A DNA stretch of 64,000 bases from Trematomus loennbergii. Lineage: Eukaryota > Chordata > Actinopteri > Perciformes > Nototheniidae. Made by a program: the position numbers and the translations under genes. The stretch is from NCBI GenBank assembly GCA_012861695.1, contig JAAOOA010000196.1:30001-94000 (forward strand), in the 5' to 3' direction. Positions 10,811 through 23,260 of this stretch are shown here, in pieces (position 1 is the stretch's first letter; the number at the start of each line of letters is the position of its first letter). The notes under the pieces are model-generated. The model was not told where the DNA came from. It ran no database searches and worked only from the letters and a program-made list of their open reading frames with translations.

Positions 10811-11580
10811 CTGTTTGGGGGTGTTGTCTGTGTGGTTGGCGGGAGGGGGGGTGCTCTCTGAGGCGGGCTCAGACTCGGAGTGACGCAGGCTGGCCCTCTT
10901 CTTCTTGATGAGGTCTGCGTCCCTGTTATAGGAGAAGCCCAGTTTCTGGTGGGGCGGGGAGGCCCCTCTCCTGGTGGGGGACCCTGGCTCTGCACTCCCC
11001 TCCCGTCTCTCCTCTCCCCCCTCCTCCGCCTGCTGCTGCTGCTGCTGTCTCTCCGTCTCTCTGTGAGGTAACTCGCTGAGGTCTAAAGTTTTGGCTTTGA
11101 GCAGACTCCCCCTGTCCTCAGAGCTTGTTGCTGAGGCGGCTAACGCTGTGCGCGGCGATGGGACTGGAGGAGACTTTAAAGAGCCTGATGCCGGACAGCT
11201 GACCGTTCCTACCTCCGCCTTCCAGCCTGGCTCCGTCACCTCTTCCTCAGCCGCTTTCGTGCCGTTAGACTCGGGGTTAACTTCACCGGCGGGTCTACGG
11301 GCTCAGAGTTAGCCTGGTGGTGCTGCACGTCGTTGATCTCAGCGTAGAACTTGTCCTGACCGATGGAGGCGTTGGTGTCCGTCTCAAAGTCACCCACTTT
11401 GTAGGTGCTGCGGCTGCTGTTGGCCTCGATTTGCACCACGTTCAGTTCCTCCCCGGAGAAGTGGGCGCGGATCTGGTACAGGTAGGTCATCACCGTGAGC
11501 TTGTCGGGGATGGCCAGCAGCACCATGTCTGACGGCTCCAGGAGACGGGAGATACCCAGGCTCGCGAAAACATCGTAAGC
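10811..11580 (-). CDS. ehbp1: EHBP1 exon I: second half of the CH domain and long variable linker, one frame break
   Basis: This is the largest exon, 770 nt, with a TCCGGCAG acceptor and a GTAAAC donor. It begins [19 protein letters not shown], then [33 protein letters not shown] and [18 protein letters not shown]: the end of the CH domain and the conserved segment after it. After SEPVDP the family reading moves one frame to [19 protein letters not shown]. It continues through [16 protein letters not shown], a Gln run (CAG repeat near 11034-11050), [21 protein letters not shown] and NHTDNTPKQ. The break lies at about 11286-11293 in a GGCGGG/CCCGCC run and fits loss of one base. The phases (0 in, 0 out) require 771 nt, so they confirm one missing base. 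The exon sits in the spacer between two long inverted-repeat arms. Confidence 0.93.
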
Positions 11581-11828
11581 CTGCCGGAAAAAAAAAAAGA
11601 CAGAAAGTCATGTTACAGGAGTTTGAAAAATGGATGGGTGCCAATGCTTGATGAGATAGCAGAAGTCTGGTTTATTTTTCAGACATGGGTTGTTTTTGGT
11701 GCCTCCCATGCATGATCCATGTGTGTGTGAGTGAGAGACATCTTTGGCACGACTGCTGACGGGTCATGTCGGGGATGGTTGTCCCCGATAAGAGACGCAG
11801 ATACCCCAAGACAGAGCGCTTAATCCCA

Positions 11829-11830
<2 letters not shown>

Positions 11831-11860
<30 letters not shown>
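11831..11860. repeat. (GT)n microsatellite
   Basis: About 15 GT units in the intron just upstream (in transcript sense) of exon I. Confidence 0.95.
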
Positions 11861-11862
<2 letters not shown>

Positions 11863-12029
11863 TTATCGCTCCCCTACATCAACCTGCCCACGCTCTCCGT
11901 CACGCGTGTAATTGGTCTGATTAGAGTCTGATGAGAAAATACAGGTTTGATTATCAAGCGACACACGAAACCCAATCCCCCGTCACCAGATAGACTGAGA
12001 CAGAGAGACGGAGAGAGAGAAGGGATGAA

Positions 12030-13185
12030 AACCATTATCGCAGCCAATGACAGGTAAATAAATAGATTAACAACACACACACACACACCACACACACACA
12101 CACATCTCTCCCAGGTATCACAGCTTGTATCTGGGCTGCTTGATAGTGTTGATCTAATTCCAACCTGTTGCCTTGTGCGTTTGTTTCACTGCCTCTGTAG
12201 ATCTCCCCCAGTCTATCAATCTCTCCCTCTTTCTCTCCGTCCCCCTCTCTGACTCCCAAAGCTTCTCCGTGTGTTTTTATGCTGTTATTTACCCCAAGGA
12301 TTGTTTTTAAGAGCCCGCTTATACTTTTGTTCAGGCTCTTCCTCTGTGATACGAGTCCTTTTCTTTCTCCCCTTTACATTTTCATTTCCTTTATCTAGAA
12401 ATTAGTCAATTGAGCAAGTCTGATCTTTCATAAGTCCTCCATTTGCATTCATCCAATACTTAAAGTGTCGCTAGGGACGGAGTGGCGCAGTGGGCTGTGC
12501 GTTGATCATCAGACCAAAGGTGGCGTTAGAACCAGTTCGAAACCCGCCGCTGCGTCAGGCCGTCGTGTCCTTGAGCAAGACACTTCACCTGAATGTGCTC
12601 CTGTGGGTAGTGTCCACAGTACATGACCGTTACATGTATGATATGTGTGTAATGTGTACTTGTAAAGCGTTGATGACTTTGAGGTGTGAATGGCGCAGTG
12701 GGCTGTGCGTTGATCATCAGATCAAGGGGGCGTTGGGGAACACCAGTTCGAAACCGCCGCCGCCGCTGCGTCTGTAAAGCCGTCGTGTCCTTGGGCAAGA
12801 CACTTTACCTGAATTTGCTCCTGTGAGTATTGTCCACAGTACATGACCGTTATACGTGTGTAATGTGTATTTGTAAAGCGCTTTGAGCATCTGGAAAAGC
12901 GCTATAATAAATGTAAGGAATTATTATTATTATCTAAGTGAGCATCTTCAACTTGAATTAATGGTTATGGGTTTTTCTCAAGGGTACCTTAACCGTAGCT
13001 TTCTAAGAAAAGTATTTAGTCATTAATTAAATATTTAGTTCTGCTGTATGTTTACTGTATTTCTGACGGGACAGGAATGAGAGGAATGGAGAGTAAAGAA
13101 GTGGTTTAAATGAGAGATGCTTCTCAATTTACAATCAATTATGATGTCTTTTGTAAGGACTCTTTTTCACTCTCACCTCTATTGT
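12030..13185 (-). repeat. Right arm of the inverted duplication around exon I
   Basis: Reverse-complement homologue of 9605-10455. The arm also holds a double SINE insertion at 12470-12932 and an extra segment near 12300-12355 absent from the left arm, which accounts for its greater length. The inner edges end in dinucleotide tracts in both arms. Confidence 0.95.
12470..12932 (+). mobile_element. Tandem pair of tRNA-derived SINEs
   Basis: Two related units, starting near 12476 and 12689, each with an A box (TGGCGCAGTGGGCT) and a B box (AGTTCGAAAC) at tRNA-like spacing. Each continues with GTCCTTGRGCAAGACAC and TGTCCACAGTACATGACCGT. The second ends AAGCGCTATAATAAATGTAA and an (ATT)n tail. The opposite arm of the inverted duplication shows the empty site, so insertion happened after the duplication or was lost from that arm. 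Confidence 0.92.
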
Positions 13186-14560
13186 GCTTTTCTATGGATG
13201 GAAAGTATGTGTTTGTGCTTGCAAAGACAAGGCAGGAGGAAAGAGCTGACGGCGGGAAAGAACAGAGAGCCTGTTAAAGTTCCCCCCCTCTCCTTTCCCT
13301 GGCAGAAAGGGAGTGTCAAAGAAAGGAGAAAGAGAAGGGAAAAGAATATGGGGAATAAGAGGGCCCTGATTGGGTTTCTAACACGTATTCAGGGGAGCAA
13401 AGTGTGCTGACATTGTTCTCCTCTCACATAGGGGAGGCTGTGAAAGAGAGCGACAACTTTGCTGCTCAATAGAAAGAATAGAAAGAGAAAAGAGTGAGAG
13501 TGGGAGCTTCTTGAGGAGGAAGAAGGGAGGGAGACTGGATTTTGTTTCAGGGTCGATGTTAGTCTCGTGTTTTTGACCTCAGTGTCCGGATGTATTCTTT
13601 CTATATCTTCTCTCATCGCTTGAAGAGCATGGATCATGTCACACTGAGACACTGATACTGAGACCGGTTTGAAAAGACCGACTTGTTAGTAAGGGGGTAG
13701 CCTACAGTATGTGCCCCCTCTCAGCAGTTAAATATAATTATGGCAATTATTTTTAAATGATTATCAAGCAAAAGGGGCAATGGGACGTTTTTTGCTTCAT
13801 CAAGAATGTTAAAATATATATAAGTAAAAACACACTTCCTGATAAGAGGAGAGCATGAATTGTAGAATTGGCAGTTATTCCATATACATTTGTATTCTAC
13901 TTTATTACTATTATTGTTCATTGTTTTTAAAATCATAATCAAATCATAATTGTTTAACTTCATCACAACATCTTGGTCTACAGATGAATGTATTCAACCA
14001 AACAATGAGTTGATGAAGTTTTGGTATTTCATGTATGCGTTAATAATAGTGAAACAAATTCACTGCAATATTTGATTTGTGATTTGGTACAAATTCCGTA
14101 TTTCCTGATTTATATCTTGGTCAAATTAAATTATAATAAATACTAATGATCTCATTTTTATCAATCAGCCCTACTGCTTGGTTGATAACATGTGAAATAC
14201 ACCTACCAAAAGAACTGAACTTCTGTATTCCTGACCACTCGAAAAGCTACATTTCTGTCCAATAACAAAATCATGTATTTTGGGAGAAAAGAAATCAAGT
14301 TTTCTCACTTTCATCTTTGGGCTGACAAAGCCTTTGGTTTGGACTCAAATATCAGCGTCTCCTGCCCTGGGCCGCTGCTCCCCCCCCCCCTCCTTCCACT
14401 CTCTCTCAGTGACTGACAGCTATCTATCGTTGTCAATCATCAAAGCCCCCCCCCCCCCACTCCTCAGCCCAACCCCTAACGGGTTGTGCTCAGGGAGCTT
14501 TAGCCCGGTGCTTGGTGCTACACTATCAGATGGCATGACAAATGACTTCTCCTTGGCCTC

Positions 14561-14831
<271 letters not shown>

Positions 14832-15479
14832 ATTGATAATGGATCATTTCAAAGGCTGTTCTGAATATTCACTTCCACGTATTTTTTTCCCCTACGCACC
14901 CCCAATATTGATTGTCCTTATCTGTCATAATTCAGCACAGTCTGAGCTCATTGCAATCACTCTTCACAGATAGACTGGGAAAGGAGGAGGGGGCATGTCT
15001 ATCAGCTCGCCATGAAAGGCGGAGATAGTTGTCATTTCTACACTTTTCCATTTCTGCTGTCCATTCAATAAATTCTATACATTCTAATAACTCTTTATAA
15101 AGCAACTCTATACAACATGGTGGATGGGAGATAAGTCTTTTTTCATCACGTCCATTCATTTCTCTCTCTTCTTTTCCATTGCTTGCTCTACGGGCTCCTT
15201 AACCTGCATCATTATTCTGTCCGAGCCCGTGCCTGGCGTGACTGTTCCTTATTTCGCGCAGGGCGTCATGGGCACCCTTCTCCTGTTCAAACACATTCAG
15301 GGTGCTACATGACACCACACGATGCGTTTCTCCCCTTTCATTTCCCGTGAACCCACTGGCCTTTACAATCACAGCCTCCTACAATACAGAGTATCATATG
15401 TTTACAATGTACTGTCTGTGTTACTGCTGGATATATACCAACATTATTCATAGTGTAAAATCCCTCAGACTTGCTAACC

Positions 15480-16080
15480 TTGAGACCTCAGACATCGGGA
15501 GCATTTTTAAAACCACCGCGGGGCTAGTGGATCGCCGGAGCGGTTACATTAACATTAACATGCTTATTGTAGTTGCGGCCTGTAGCACCTGGAGCATGTG
15601 TGTGTGGGCTGGACCTGTGTTTTGTACAGGAAAGGAGTGAGCAGAGGGTCGAGTTGTCGATTCTTGTTCTGTGACTATCTGCCTCACCCATGGATGTATA
15701 ATAAGAACGCCTCACCCTCTCAGACTTGCAGTTGCACGCGCTACTAAAGAGACGCGCTACCATGGAAACCAAACAATGGTGTAGCTGTATTAAAGTCAGA
15801 GTGGAAACAGTCGTGAGTAAATCTGATTTTGTCAGGGAGAAATATGACCCCGGGAGGAAACCGGGAGAGGGCAATGAAATCGGGAGTCTCCCGCGAAATC
15901 GGGAGGGTTGGCAAGTGTGCTCAGACGTCACGATCTCACATGCTAAGGTCACATGCAGACATTCAATCCCAAACATCTATATCTGGCTCGTTGCATTCTC
16001 GGAAATTGCTCTGCAAGCACTAAATATCAATGTACCAATAAAATACTGCTATTTCACTGGTTGCTAACTTTACGGACTGA
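15480..16080. repeat. Probable DNA-transposon fragment
   Basis: Contains GGGAGTCTCCCGCGAAATCG followed by GGAGGGTTGGCAAGTGTG, a palindrome-rich string I associate with dispersed hAT-like elements of fish. A 113-codon open frame at 15726-16067 runs through it without recognisable domains. Boundaries are uncertain. Confidence 0.35.
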
Positions 16081-18298
16081 TAATATTTGAAATGTAGTCG
16101 CTGCTAACAAAGGTAAACAACAACTACAGTTTACAGAAAACAGATTAAGCAGGAACCTTGATTACCGAATATATCAGTCATTGATTTCAGGTGCCGCACA
16201 ATGATGGTCTCCTTACCAAATATATCTTGTGAGTAGATGTGATGTGTATAGGTATGTGTGTATACATGTGGATGTTTCTGACGTTTTTTAATGTAGTTAT
16301 GTTGTGGTGTATAATGTATTTATGTATATGTATTTGTGTGTTGCTAAAGTAAAACCTTTCTAGGAAATGTTTTCGCTGGTAAACTTTTCTTGCAGGTTAA
16401 TTTCTTTAACTAATTGTGCTTTGTGAAGCAAAAAAGATGCGTAAAGGAACATTTTTATAGTTTTTGTAATTAAGTAAACGTATTAAAGATTGGGTGAATG
16501 AAGTAAAAGCACACACAGAAATGACCCTGGACCATTTAAGGACGTTCAAAAAATACTTGCCCTGCTCAATTAAACCAAACTTGACAGTACTAACATAAAT
16601 GTCATTGCTAATACGTTGTTAGGCATATATCCAATGTTGCTTATGCACCTAGATCCTTGAAGGCCACATGAGGACTCTGGCAGGAGGAGTCAGTTCGCTG
16701 ATATCTACCTGCAGTGCGTCTCCTCTGAAACGGAGCAGCATGCTTGGTCAAATGTACATCAGCAGCCGGTGTAGATGTTTACAGAGGAGCAGGTCGCACA
16801 GAGCTGCAGCTATTCACCGGCTATCACCTTCTACGGCATATTCCCATATTACTTATATCTAGCCAATTTCTTCAGGGCTACTTGAGCACCTGGAGGGGGG
16901 GGTGAGGGGCAGTTAGCAGATATGGGATTGGGTCTCTCCCTCTCCCTCCACTGTGGTTATTGTCAACAGGGTAGCATTCATGCCTAACAGGGCCACCAGA
17001 GGTTATCGCTGAGCCAGAGTGTGTGTGAGAAGAGGAAATAATGCTCCAGGAACCCGACGCATATCGTTCTGTGTAGCCCTCGGGGCCAGAGAGGGGACAG
17101 GGCGATGGTGTGTAGTATATATGTGTGAGTGTGTAGTAGCAAAGGGAAAGGGAAAATAGAGGTGTGTTGGGAAAAAGTAAATGTGCACGACAAGAGCCAG
17201 AGGGACGGAGGAGAAAATGGCAATGTGTGCACCTCAAACTGTGAATGTGAAGATACGATGACATAGGGCGAGGTGTGAATGGGTTATTCAGGTGTGCTTT
17301 AGTAGTGAATGTATTTACTGTATGTGGGTTGACATGTTTTAGGAAAGGACACAAGTTAAACCAATGAGATGTCTCTGAACATTCTGAAAAAGTGAAGTAT
17401 AAAAAGCCAAGTGCCTTAAACATACATTATTGCAGGCCTGTACGACCTCTCTGGTTAAAAGAACAAGTCTGGTTGTATGGAAGTCTATAAGAAAATGACC
17501 CTTCTTCTTACATGACTTACCACGCAAGTAAACATTGGAAACATGAGTTAGTTGTCTCAATCTTAACCTGATGTTCATTTAGAACGATGGTCCCATTTGG
17601 AGTAATCAGCAGCGTATGCTTCACGGTTGACTATCACACAGTCGACAGGTCTCTATCCAGGTCTTCTTTGTGTTTTCATCCCATAACTTTAACCCTTTTA
17701 CATTGTTTCTTGTTCGAGTGTAATTATTTCAAACCTGTCATGGCACTTCCAAAAAACAAGATGGCAACGTAAATGCCAAACAAGAGGCTTTAAAACCTTT
17801 TTCCACACACTTAGGGGTGATGTCATGCTGACAACTTGGTATATACAACCTATGATTACAGTTACCAGTAAACAGGTGTATACCCCCTCCTGCACACTCT
17901 TATACAGAAATACAAACAAAAGAATCTAATCAACACAGGACAAATGTTTCTTATTACATACACAGTGACTTAAACACACTAAGCAGAGGCCGTTTGGTAA
18001 TCTCCCAGCATGCAGCAGAGCTAAGATAGCATCTCACCTCTGCCAGGTGACTTGGTTATTGCCACATCGCAGCAGGGGGAACGTCTTGGAAACACTGTCA
18101 TTATAACGTCTGGCTGTAGTTCATATGTGTAATTGTGAGTGTATTTGTTAGGGTTCATGTGTGTCTCCATTTAAACCATGAACCACACATGCACAGTACA
18201 TCCAGGGATTAATGGCAGATCTCTAAATAAGGCCAAATGGAGATGTGGTTGGGAGGGAGCTAAGTGGTGTGAAGGGCCCAGCGGTGGCTGCCTCTTAC

Positions 18299-18347
18299 CT
18301 TTTTGTTGTTTTCTTTAATATCCTGAGGATTGAGCGCCTTGTAGTCT
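18299..18347 (-). CDS. ehbp1: EHBP1 exon H: 49-nt CH-domain exon
   Basis: This short exon has a TTCTTCCAG acceptor and a GTAAGA donor. Its first base completes the Ile codon left open by exon G. It encodes DYKALNPQDIKENNKK and ends in phase 0. This is the central helix region of the EHBP1 CH domain, matching the family almost residue for residue. It is too short to appear as an open frame with its own start. The plus-strand line of sequence here reads as a Leu/Phe-rich shadow. Confidence 0.95.
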
Positions 18348-18564
18348 CTGGAAGAACAGTGGGGAAGGTGGGAGAGGAGGCAGGCAGGAGAGAAATAAAG
18401 AGGGAGAGAGAGAGAGAGAGAATGGGGGACAGAGAGAGATAGCGGAGAAAGTTTAAATATGCGTCACATGTAATGGCATTAGAACTGTAACATGCAATTT
18501 CATAGCAGTGCAATCAACAGAACTAATAGAGTGGAAAATATGTAAAAAAATAACACACCGGAGT

Positions 18565-18568
<4 letters not shown>

Positions 18569-18623
<55 letters not shown>
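18569..18623. repeat. (CA)n microsatellite
   Basis: About 27 perfect CA units in the short intron between exons G and H; (UG)n in the transcript. Confidence 0.96.
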
Positions 18624-18627
<4 letters not shown>

Positions 18628-18775
18628 AGATAAATAATCTTCATGTCTGCTCCCTTGATGGGGCTGCAGGTTTTCCATATGTTGTATACACACATTAAAC
18701 ACCAACATTAACATTACATTCAATCTAAATATGTTCAAGACTCTTTACCTTTGATTATTACTTCGCCTTCTGAAA

Positions 18776-19093
18776 TTGGAACAGTCTGATTTCCACCGAA
18801 ATGACCTCACTAGTCTAACTAGAACCACCAGACTCAGAGTCAGTTTCATCCCACAGGCCATACGACTATTAAACACTTGCACTTCTGAAATGACATCCAT
18901 CTGTTTGCAACTTATATATCAATATTCCAATTACTTGTATACAGACTATTCTGCACTATTTCTATTATATTGTATTTACTTGCACTATTATCTGTTTTAT
19001 TGTGTTGCACTGTTGGAGGAGCATGTGACCTAAGATGTTCATTGTCATAACTACACTGTAGCTATGTACACATGACAATAAAAGCCTTGAACC
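18776..19093 (+). mobile_element. LINE 3' end, plus strand
   Basis: Open reading of the plus strand gives LTRTTRLRVSFIPQAIRLLN, a Rex1/CR1-like ORF2 C-terminus, then a 3' UTR with GACCTAAGATGTTCATTGTC and the tail ACAATAAAAGCCTTGAACC. The tail recurs reversed at 51941-52010, so the two are copies of one family. It occupies the 869-bp intron between exons G and H. Confidence 0.82.
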
Positions 19094-19121
19094 TACTGGC
19101 TTATTTCTAACCCTGACATTA

Positions 19122-19125
19122 TGTG

Positions 19126-19209
<84 letters not shown>
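19122..19209. repeat. (GT)n tract abutting the 5' splice site of exon G
   Basis: A GT array on the plus strand with one missing-base interruption. In the transcript it is (CA)n and starts 7 nt after the exon boundary at 19217. Confidence 0.97.
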
Positions 19210-19211
<2 letters not shown>

Positions 19212-19216
19212 CCTAC

Positions 19217-19395
19217 ATTGTGTCGGGCCTGAAGTGGTGCAGCAGGGCGCAGAAGGCCAGGCCGTTCCTCCAGGACGTGGTGAAGTTGGTGATCTTGACC
19301 CCGCGGTAGTTCTTGGTGACCTCGCGGCACCACACCAGCAGAGACTGGCTGGCGTTGGGCTTCCCTCCCAGAACCGGGCTCGGGATGGGGCTGGG
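19217..19395 (-). CDS. ehbp1: EHBP1 exon [11 protein letters not shown] linker and first half of the CH domain
   Basis: This 179-nt exon has a CTCCTGCAG acceptor and a GTAGGA donor. It starts in phase 0 and ends after two bases. It encodes [20 protein letters not shown], then [39 protein letters not shown]. The tryptophan-containing LLVWCRE and the [18 protein letters not shown] block are signature parts of a type-2-like calponin-homology domain, the actin-associated module of EHBP1. The frame is intact and GC-rich at third positions. The donor is followed almost at once by a long CA tract in the transcript (19122-19209 on the plus strand). The intron before it is 18.8 kb, the longest complete one in the window. 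Confidence 0.95.
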
Positions 19396-20149
19396 CTGCA
19401 GGAGGAGGAAAGAAAAAAGGTTTTGAGTTTAATCTTTTAATATATTCCACCTTCACAGTATGAAATGCGTCAACGCGACATACTTATATCCATTCCCTAA
19501 ATTAGTGCTGTGTTTTTTGGGTATACAAATTATTACTGATAGTTGAAAATGAGTGGTGCAGGGATAACATATTTTTGTAGGCCAACTCGGAAGTTAGCAT
19601 CGCAAGGGCTCCCTCAAAAAAAGGTATGAGATGTTGCAGAAGATAATCTCTGTGGCAAACAATTGTTTATGAAACGTATATGTTTTGTTTAGCAGGAAAT
19701 CTCCACATATTGAAACTACTGTAGGATTTTTGAAGCCTGAATGCAATCATCAGAAGTAAAAGCTAACGTTATGCTATAAACAAACCACATGGCGGTCACA
19801 TGACTTCACCTCACCACCCCTTAGCTAAATGTGGCTAATGCTTTCAAAACAAGTGAACATCTCTTAAGCTTGTGTTAACCACAGACCTTCTTTCAGGCAT
19901 TTAATCAAAAACACGTCCAAAATAAATTGACTTTGAGACAAGGAAACCAGAAGTGGTAAAATGCTAACTCATGTCCAGGTTTAAGGTTCATTACTGCAGC
20001 ACGTCTCCATTGGATTATATCTCTATTATATGGGTTATATGTGTCTTAAATGTGTTTTTTTAACTGCTATGAGAGCATACTACATTCCAAACCATTGGCA
20101 CAAAAGATTGTCCACGATGCCACCCCCCCCCCCCATCCAAGTCTGAGCT

Positions 20150-20760
20150 CCTTTCATTATTTATTTCTCAATTAAATGTTTTACTTAGCAACCTCCACCC
20201 ATCCAATTAGCTTGCCATACCGACATACAATGAGGCCACACATTCACGCACACACACTCACTCACACACACACACGCCATAACGAAGGGTCATGCACAAA
20301 GCAGTGTATGACCGTGGATAATGTAAACATCTTATTAATTAGCTCCGCCTTTGAAGTCTTATCTGGGTCGAAAGCTTTCACCATTAGGAGCCTTTCCTCT
20401 CCCAGACTCCAAATCCCACAAATCCTCGGCGGCGTGGAGACACTGGTCCTCCTCTGACGTCCAGCAGAACCAATGCTATTCTGATTATTCAGCCCCGCTG
20501 TTCACTAATCTGGTTATGCAGCGACAGATACGCGCTAATTCTCTCAGATCGTTTGGGAGAGAAATGGCAAAAAAATGTCACTGAGATTTGATTAAATTCA
20601 TTAGAGGCAAGTGATCAAAAAGACTATGAAATGTGTTCAAATATTTCTATTATATGCAGGACAATGAAATTAACATGACTAATAACACAGCTTTCATTAA
20701 TAGTGTGACACAATGTGTTTAAGCAGGGTGTCTAACTTTCATTAAGCCTAATTTGGCTTT
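20150..20760. promoter_or_regulatory. Candidate non-coding regulatory block
   Basis: About 600 bp of unique sequence dense in homeodomain-type cores (TCAATTAAA, CCAATTAGC, TATTAATTAGC, GCTAATTC, GATTAAATTCATTAGAGG, TTCATTAATAG), with no long repeat except a short CA run. In vertebrates EHBP1 lies beside OTX1 and its introns are known to hold conserved elements, so such blocks are plausible enhancers. Assignment is by composition only. Confidence 0.28.
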
Positions 20761-22364
20761 AATATCAGACACATTAAAGGATGACATGGTAATACTAGTG
20801 CAACTTTAGAAAAAACATCATTTGTTGGATTGCATGCAAGACAAAACTGCTTCACTAAACTATATTAAGGTAATCTGTTGTTAATTAATAGTTCTGTATT
20901 AATTGTGTAATTTCTAGTAAAATATTGGTTTAGATAAAATGTAGTCTTGCTGCTGCCCTCACAGAGAGGTGATGTTTAATGTCAAACCGCTGGATGGTTA
21001 CATTCGTCAAAGCTTTACTTGACCTTTAGCAGTGAAAAAGGTGAATGAAGAGATGTTGCTTTTACACAGCCTGGTTCTGACCACCGTAACGAGTTAACCC
21101 AGTTTTTAAGACACACAGGGAAGGCCATGAGAAAACACAGCTCACAAGACTGCTTGAGTCTCAGCGCTGTAACAAGGCGTCTGGTGGCCCACCAACCCCC
21201 TCTGTTGGCGGCTTTCTGCTACTGCACGAACACGAGTGCCTCAGAAAATATAGGAAAATAAACACAAATGTGGCTCTGGGAATTTGGAGGAAAACAATTA
21301 TTATGTAAAGGGGACAGTGTGCTCCGTTAAGCATCTTCAAGCCCTCAAAAGCAGACAGAAAATCGTTCAGAAAATCATCAGGGGCTAGACAACATCACTT
21401 CAAAGAGATGTGTGCTTCGGCTAAATGCGGAGACCTAGAAGAGTACAGACAACATGTTAAGACAATCTGAACCAAAACGTAACTTTGTGACAGGATTAAG
21501 GCCTTTAGATATGAGGTTGTCCTTGCTGCTACAGTACGACACTAACAAATAATTGGTTTGAAATGTCAACAGGCATAAACAAATGAGGAACTGAAGCAAC
21601 ATTAGTGAGTTAGCTGAAGTCTATAAACACCTGGATGTCTCTTACTCTTCCATTGTTGTAGTTTAACCCGTGTGACCGCGAGCCTGGAGCCTGCTGAGAT
21701 GCCACAAGGGCCAAATCAGATGAAAGACACCGGAGGCAATCTCTAACAGCAAATCCTAACCTTTGTACCAGTGTGTGTGTGTTGTGTGTGTGTGTGTGTG
21801 AGTGTGAGTGTGTGTGTGAGTCATGCAGGCCCTACGGCAGTCTCAGTGCAGGGAGACGGTAGCGGGAGCCTGAGGGGCGGACACTTGACATTTCCGGCTC
21901 ATCTTTAAAAGTGGGCCTTAACCTTTCCCCGCAGCTTCTCCAGACACGTTTTAGGCGGCCTCGACAATGCCTGCGTGCCACTCAAACAAACCGAGGGGGG
22001 AAAAAATAGATAAAAAGTCAGAAAGTCAATACCGATTACAACATGGTCGTAACTACTGTATGGGGATAAGGAGAGGAATTGTTTTTTGACCTCATCAAAC
22101 CTTTTTGTCCCTTATCACCAACTTATCTAACGTAATGTAAGGTATTCAGACTTAAGAAGAGGGAGAAAATATTATTTCACTACACTTACACATACTTCTC
22201 TAAACTAAACTTGTTCCTCCAGTTGTCTCTGCTTAGCCAAATGTTTTTGTGCGTGTCAGTAAAAGCTTGAATGTGTGTGTGTGTGTGTGTGTGTGTAGAG
22301 TTTCAGAGTGGAGTGGTCTTCCTCCAGGCCTTCCCTTTCTGCTTTTTCAAGTGACGGTTGAAAG

Positions 22365-22440
22365 TAGCCGTCTAATTTGAGCGCTCTAATTACCTGGGAT
22401 TAGAGACCAGGTGCTATTAAAGCAATTAGACACACAGCAC
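22365..22440. promoter_or_regulatory. Candidate non-coding regulatory block
   Basis: Three ATTA cores in 60 bp (GTCTAATTTGAGC, CTAATTACCTGGGATTAGAG, GCAATTAGAC). One of them, GGATTA, is an OTX/bicoid-type site. It is unique sequence next to a short GT repeat. Confidence 0.25.
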
Positions 22441-23087
22441 ACTCCAGTGCCGAAGACCCTGCACCCTAGCCGGCGGAAAACACACTCGCACACACAAATA
22501 CACACCTGTGTAACACAGCCAGTGGGAACAAAAAACAAATATTAGCCAGTGGGATACACAGACTTTAAGGCACACTCTCTCAACTATTGACACACAGGTA
22601 TCTTGGCCAAAGAAAAAACAAATACACAGTAACATTTACACTAATTTGCACTTAAAGTGGTAAAGAAAACACAAATACCTACTATCTACTCAACTTCAGG
22701 TGCTTAAAAAACATTTGTTTAACTGTTTATTTGAAAAGAATATTCCTTTCTTCCTTCCTGACAAACCTGTTTTTATTTATTTTTTAAACGACGGCAGCAC
22801 GATACAAACACTGACCCCCGTGTTCATCACAACCCAACTGATGTCATTTTCTCATCTGGCAGCCCGGACTGTTCCATTACGCTTTCTCCAGATAATGGTT
22901 TACAAATGCATCTACGTACTCAAGCTTTCATATCCATATTGAACAAAAACCATATCTTCTTCCACAGGAACTGGCTGCATTTCCTTAAGACACAAACACG
23001 GGAGGAGTGAAACTTTCATGAGGAACAGAAATGCACCCTGACTTATCAAACAGTTTGCTGTCTTGCCTAAAGGAAGGTGTGCACACG

Positions 23088-23138
23088 TATGTATTGTGTG
23101 TGTGTGTGTCTGTTATCTGTCTGTGTGGATGTCTCTGG

Positions 23139-23187
<49 letters not shown>

Positions 23188-23223
23188 TGTTTGTCTTTTA
23201 TCTGTCTGTGTGGATGTCTCTGG

Positions 23224-23260
<37 letters not shown>

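Noticed and set aside
16878..17423. 181-codon open frame, minus strand
   Set aside because: No recognisable domain, low-complexity His/Ser/Pro composition, and no splice or neighbour context. Most likely chance.
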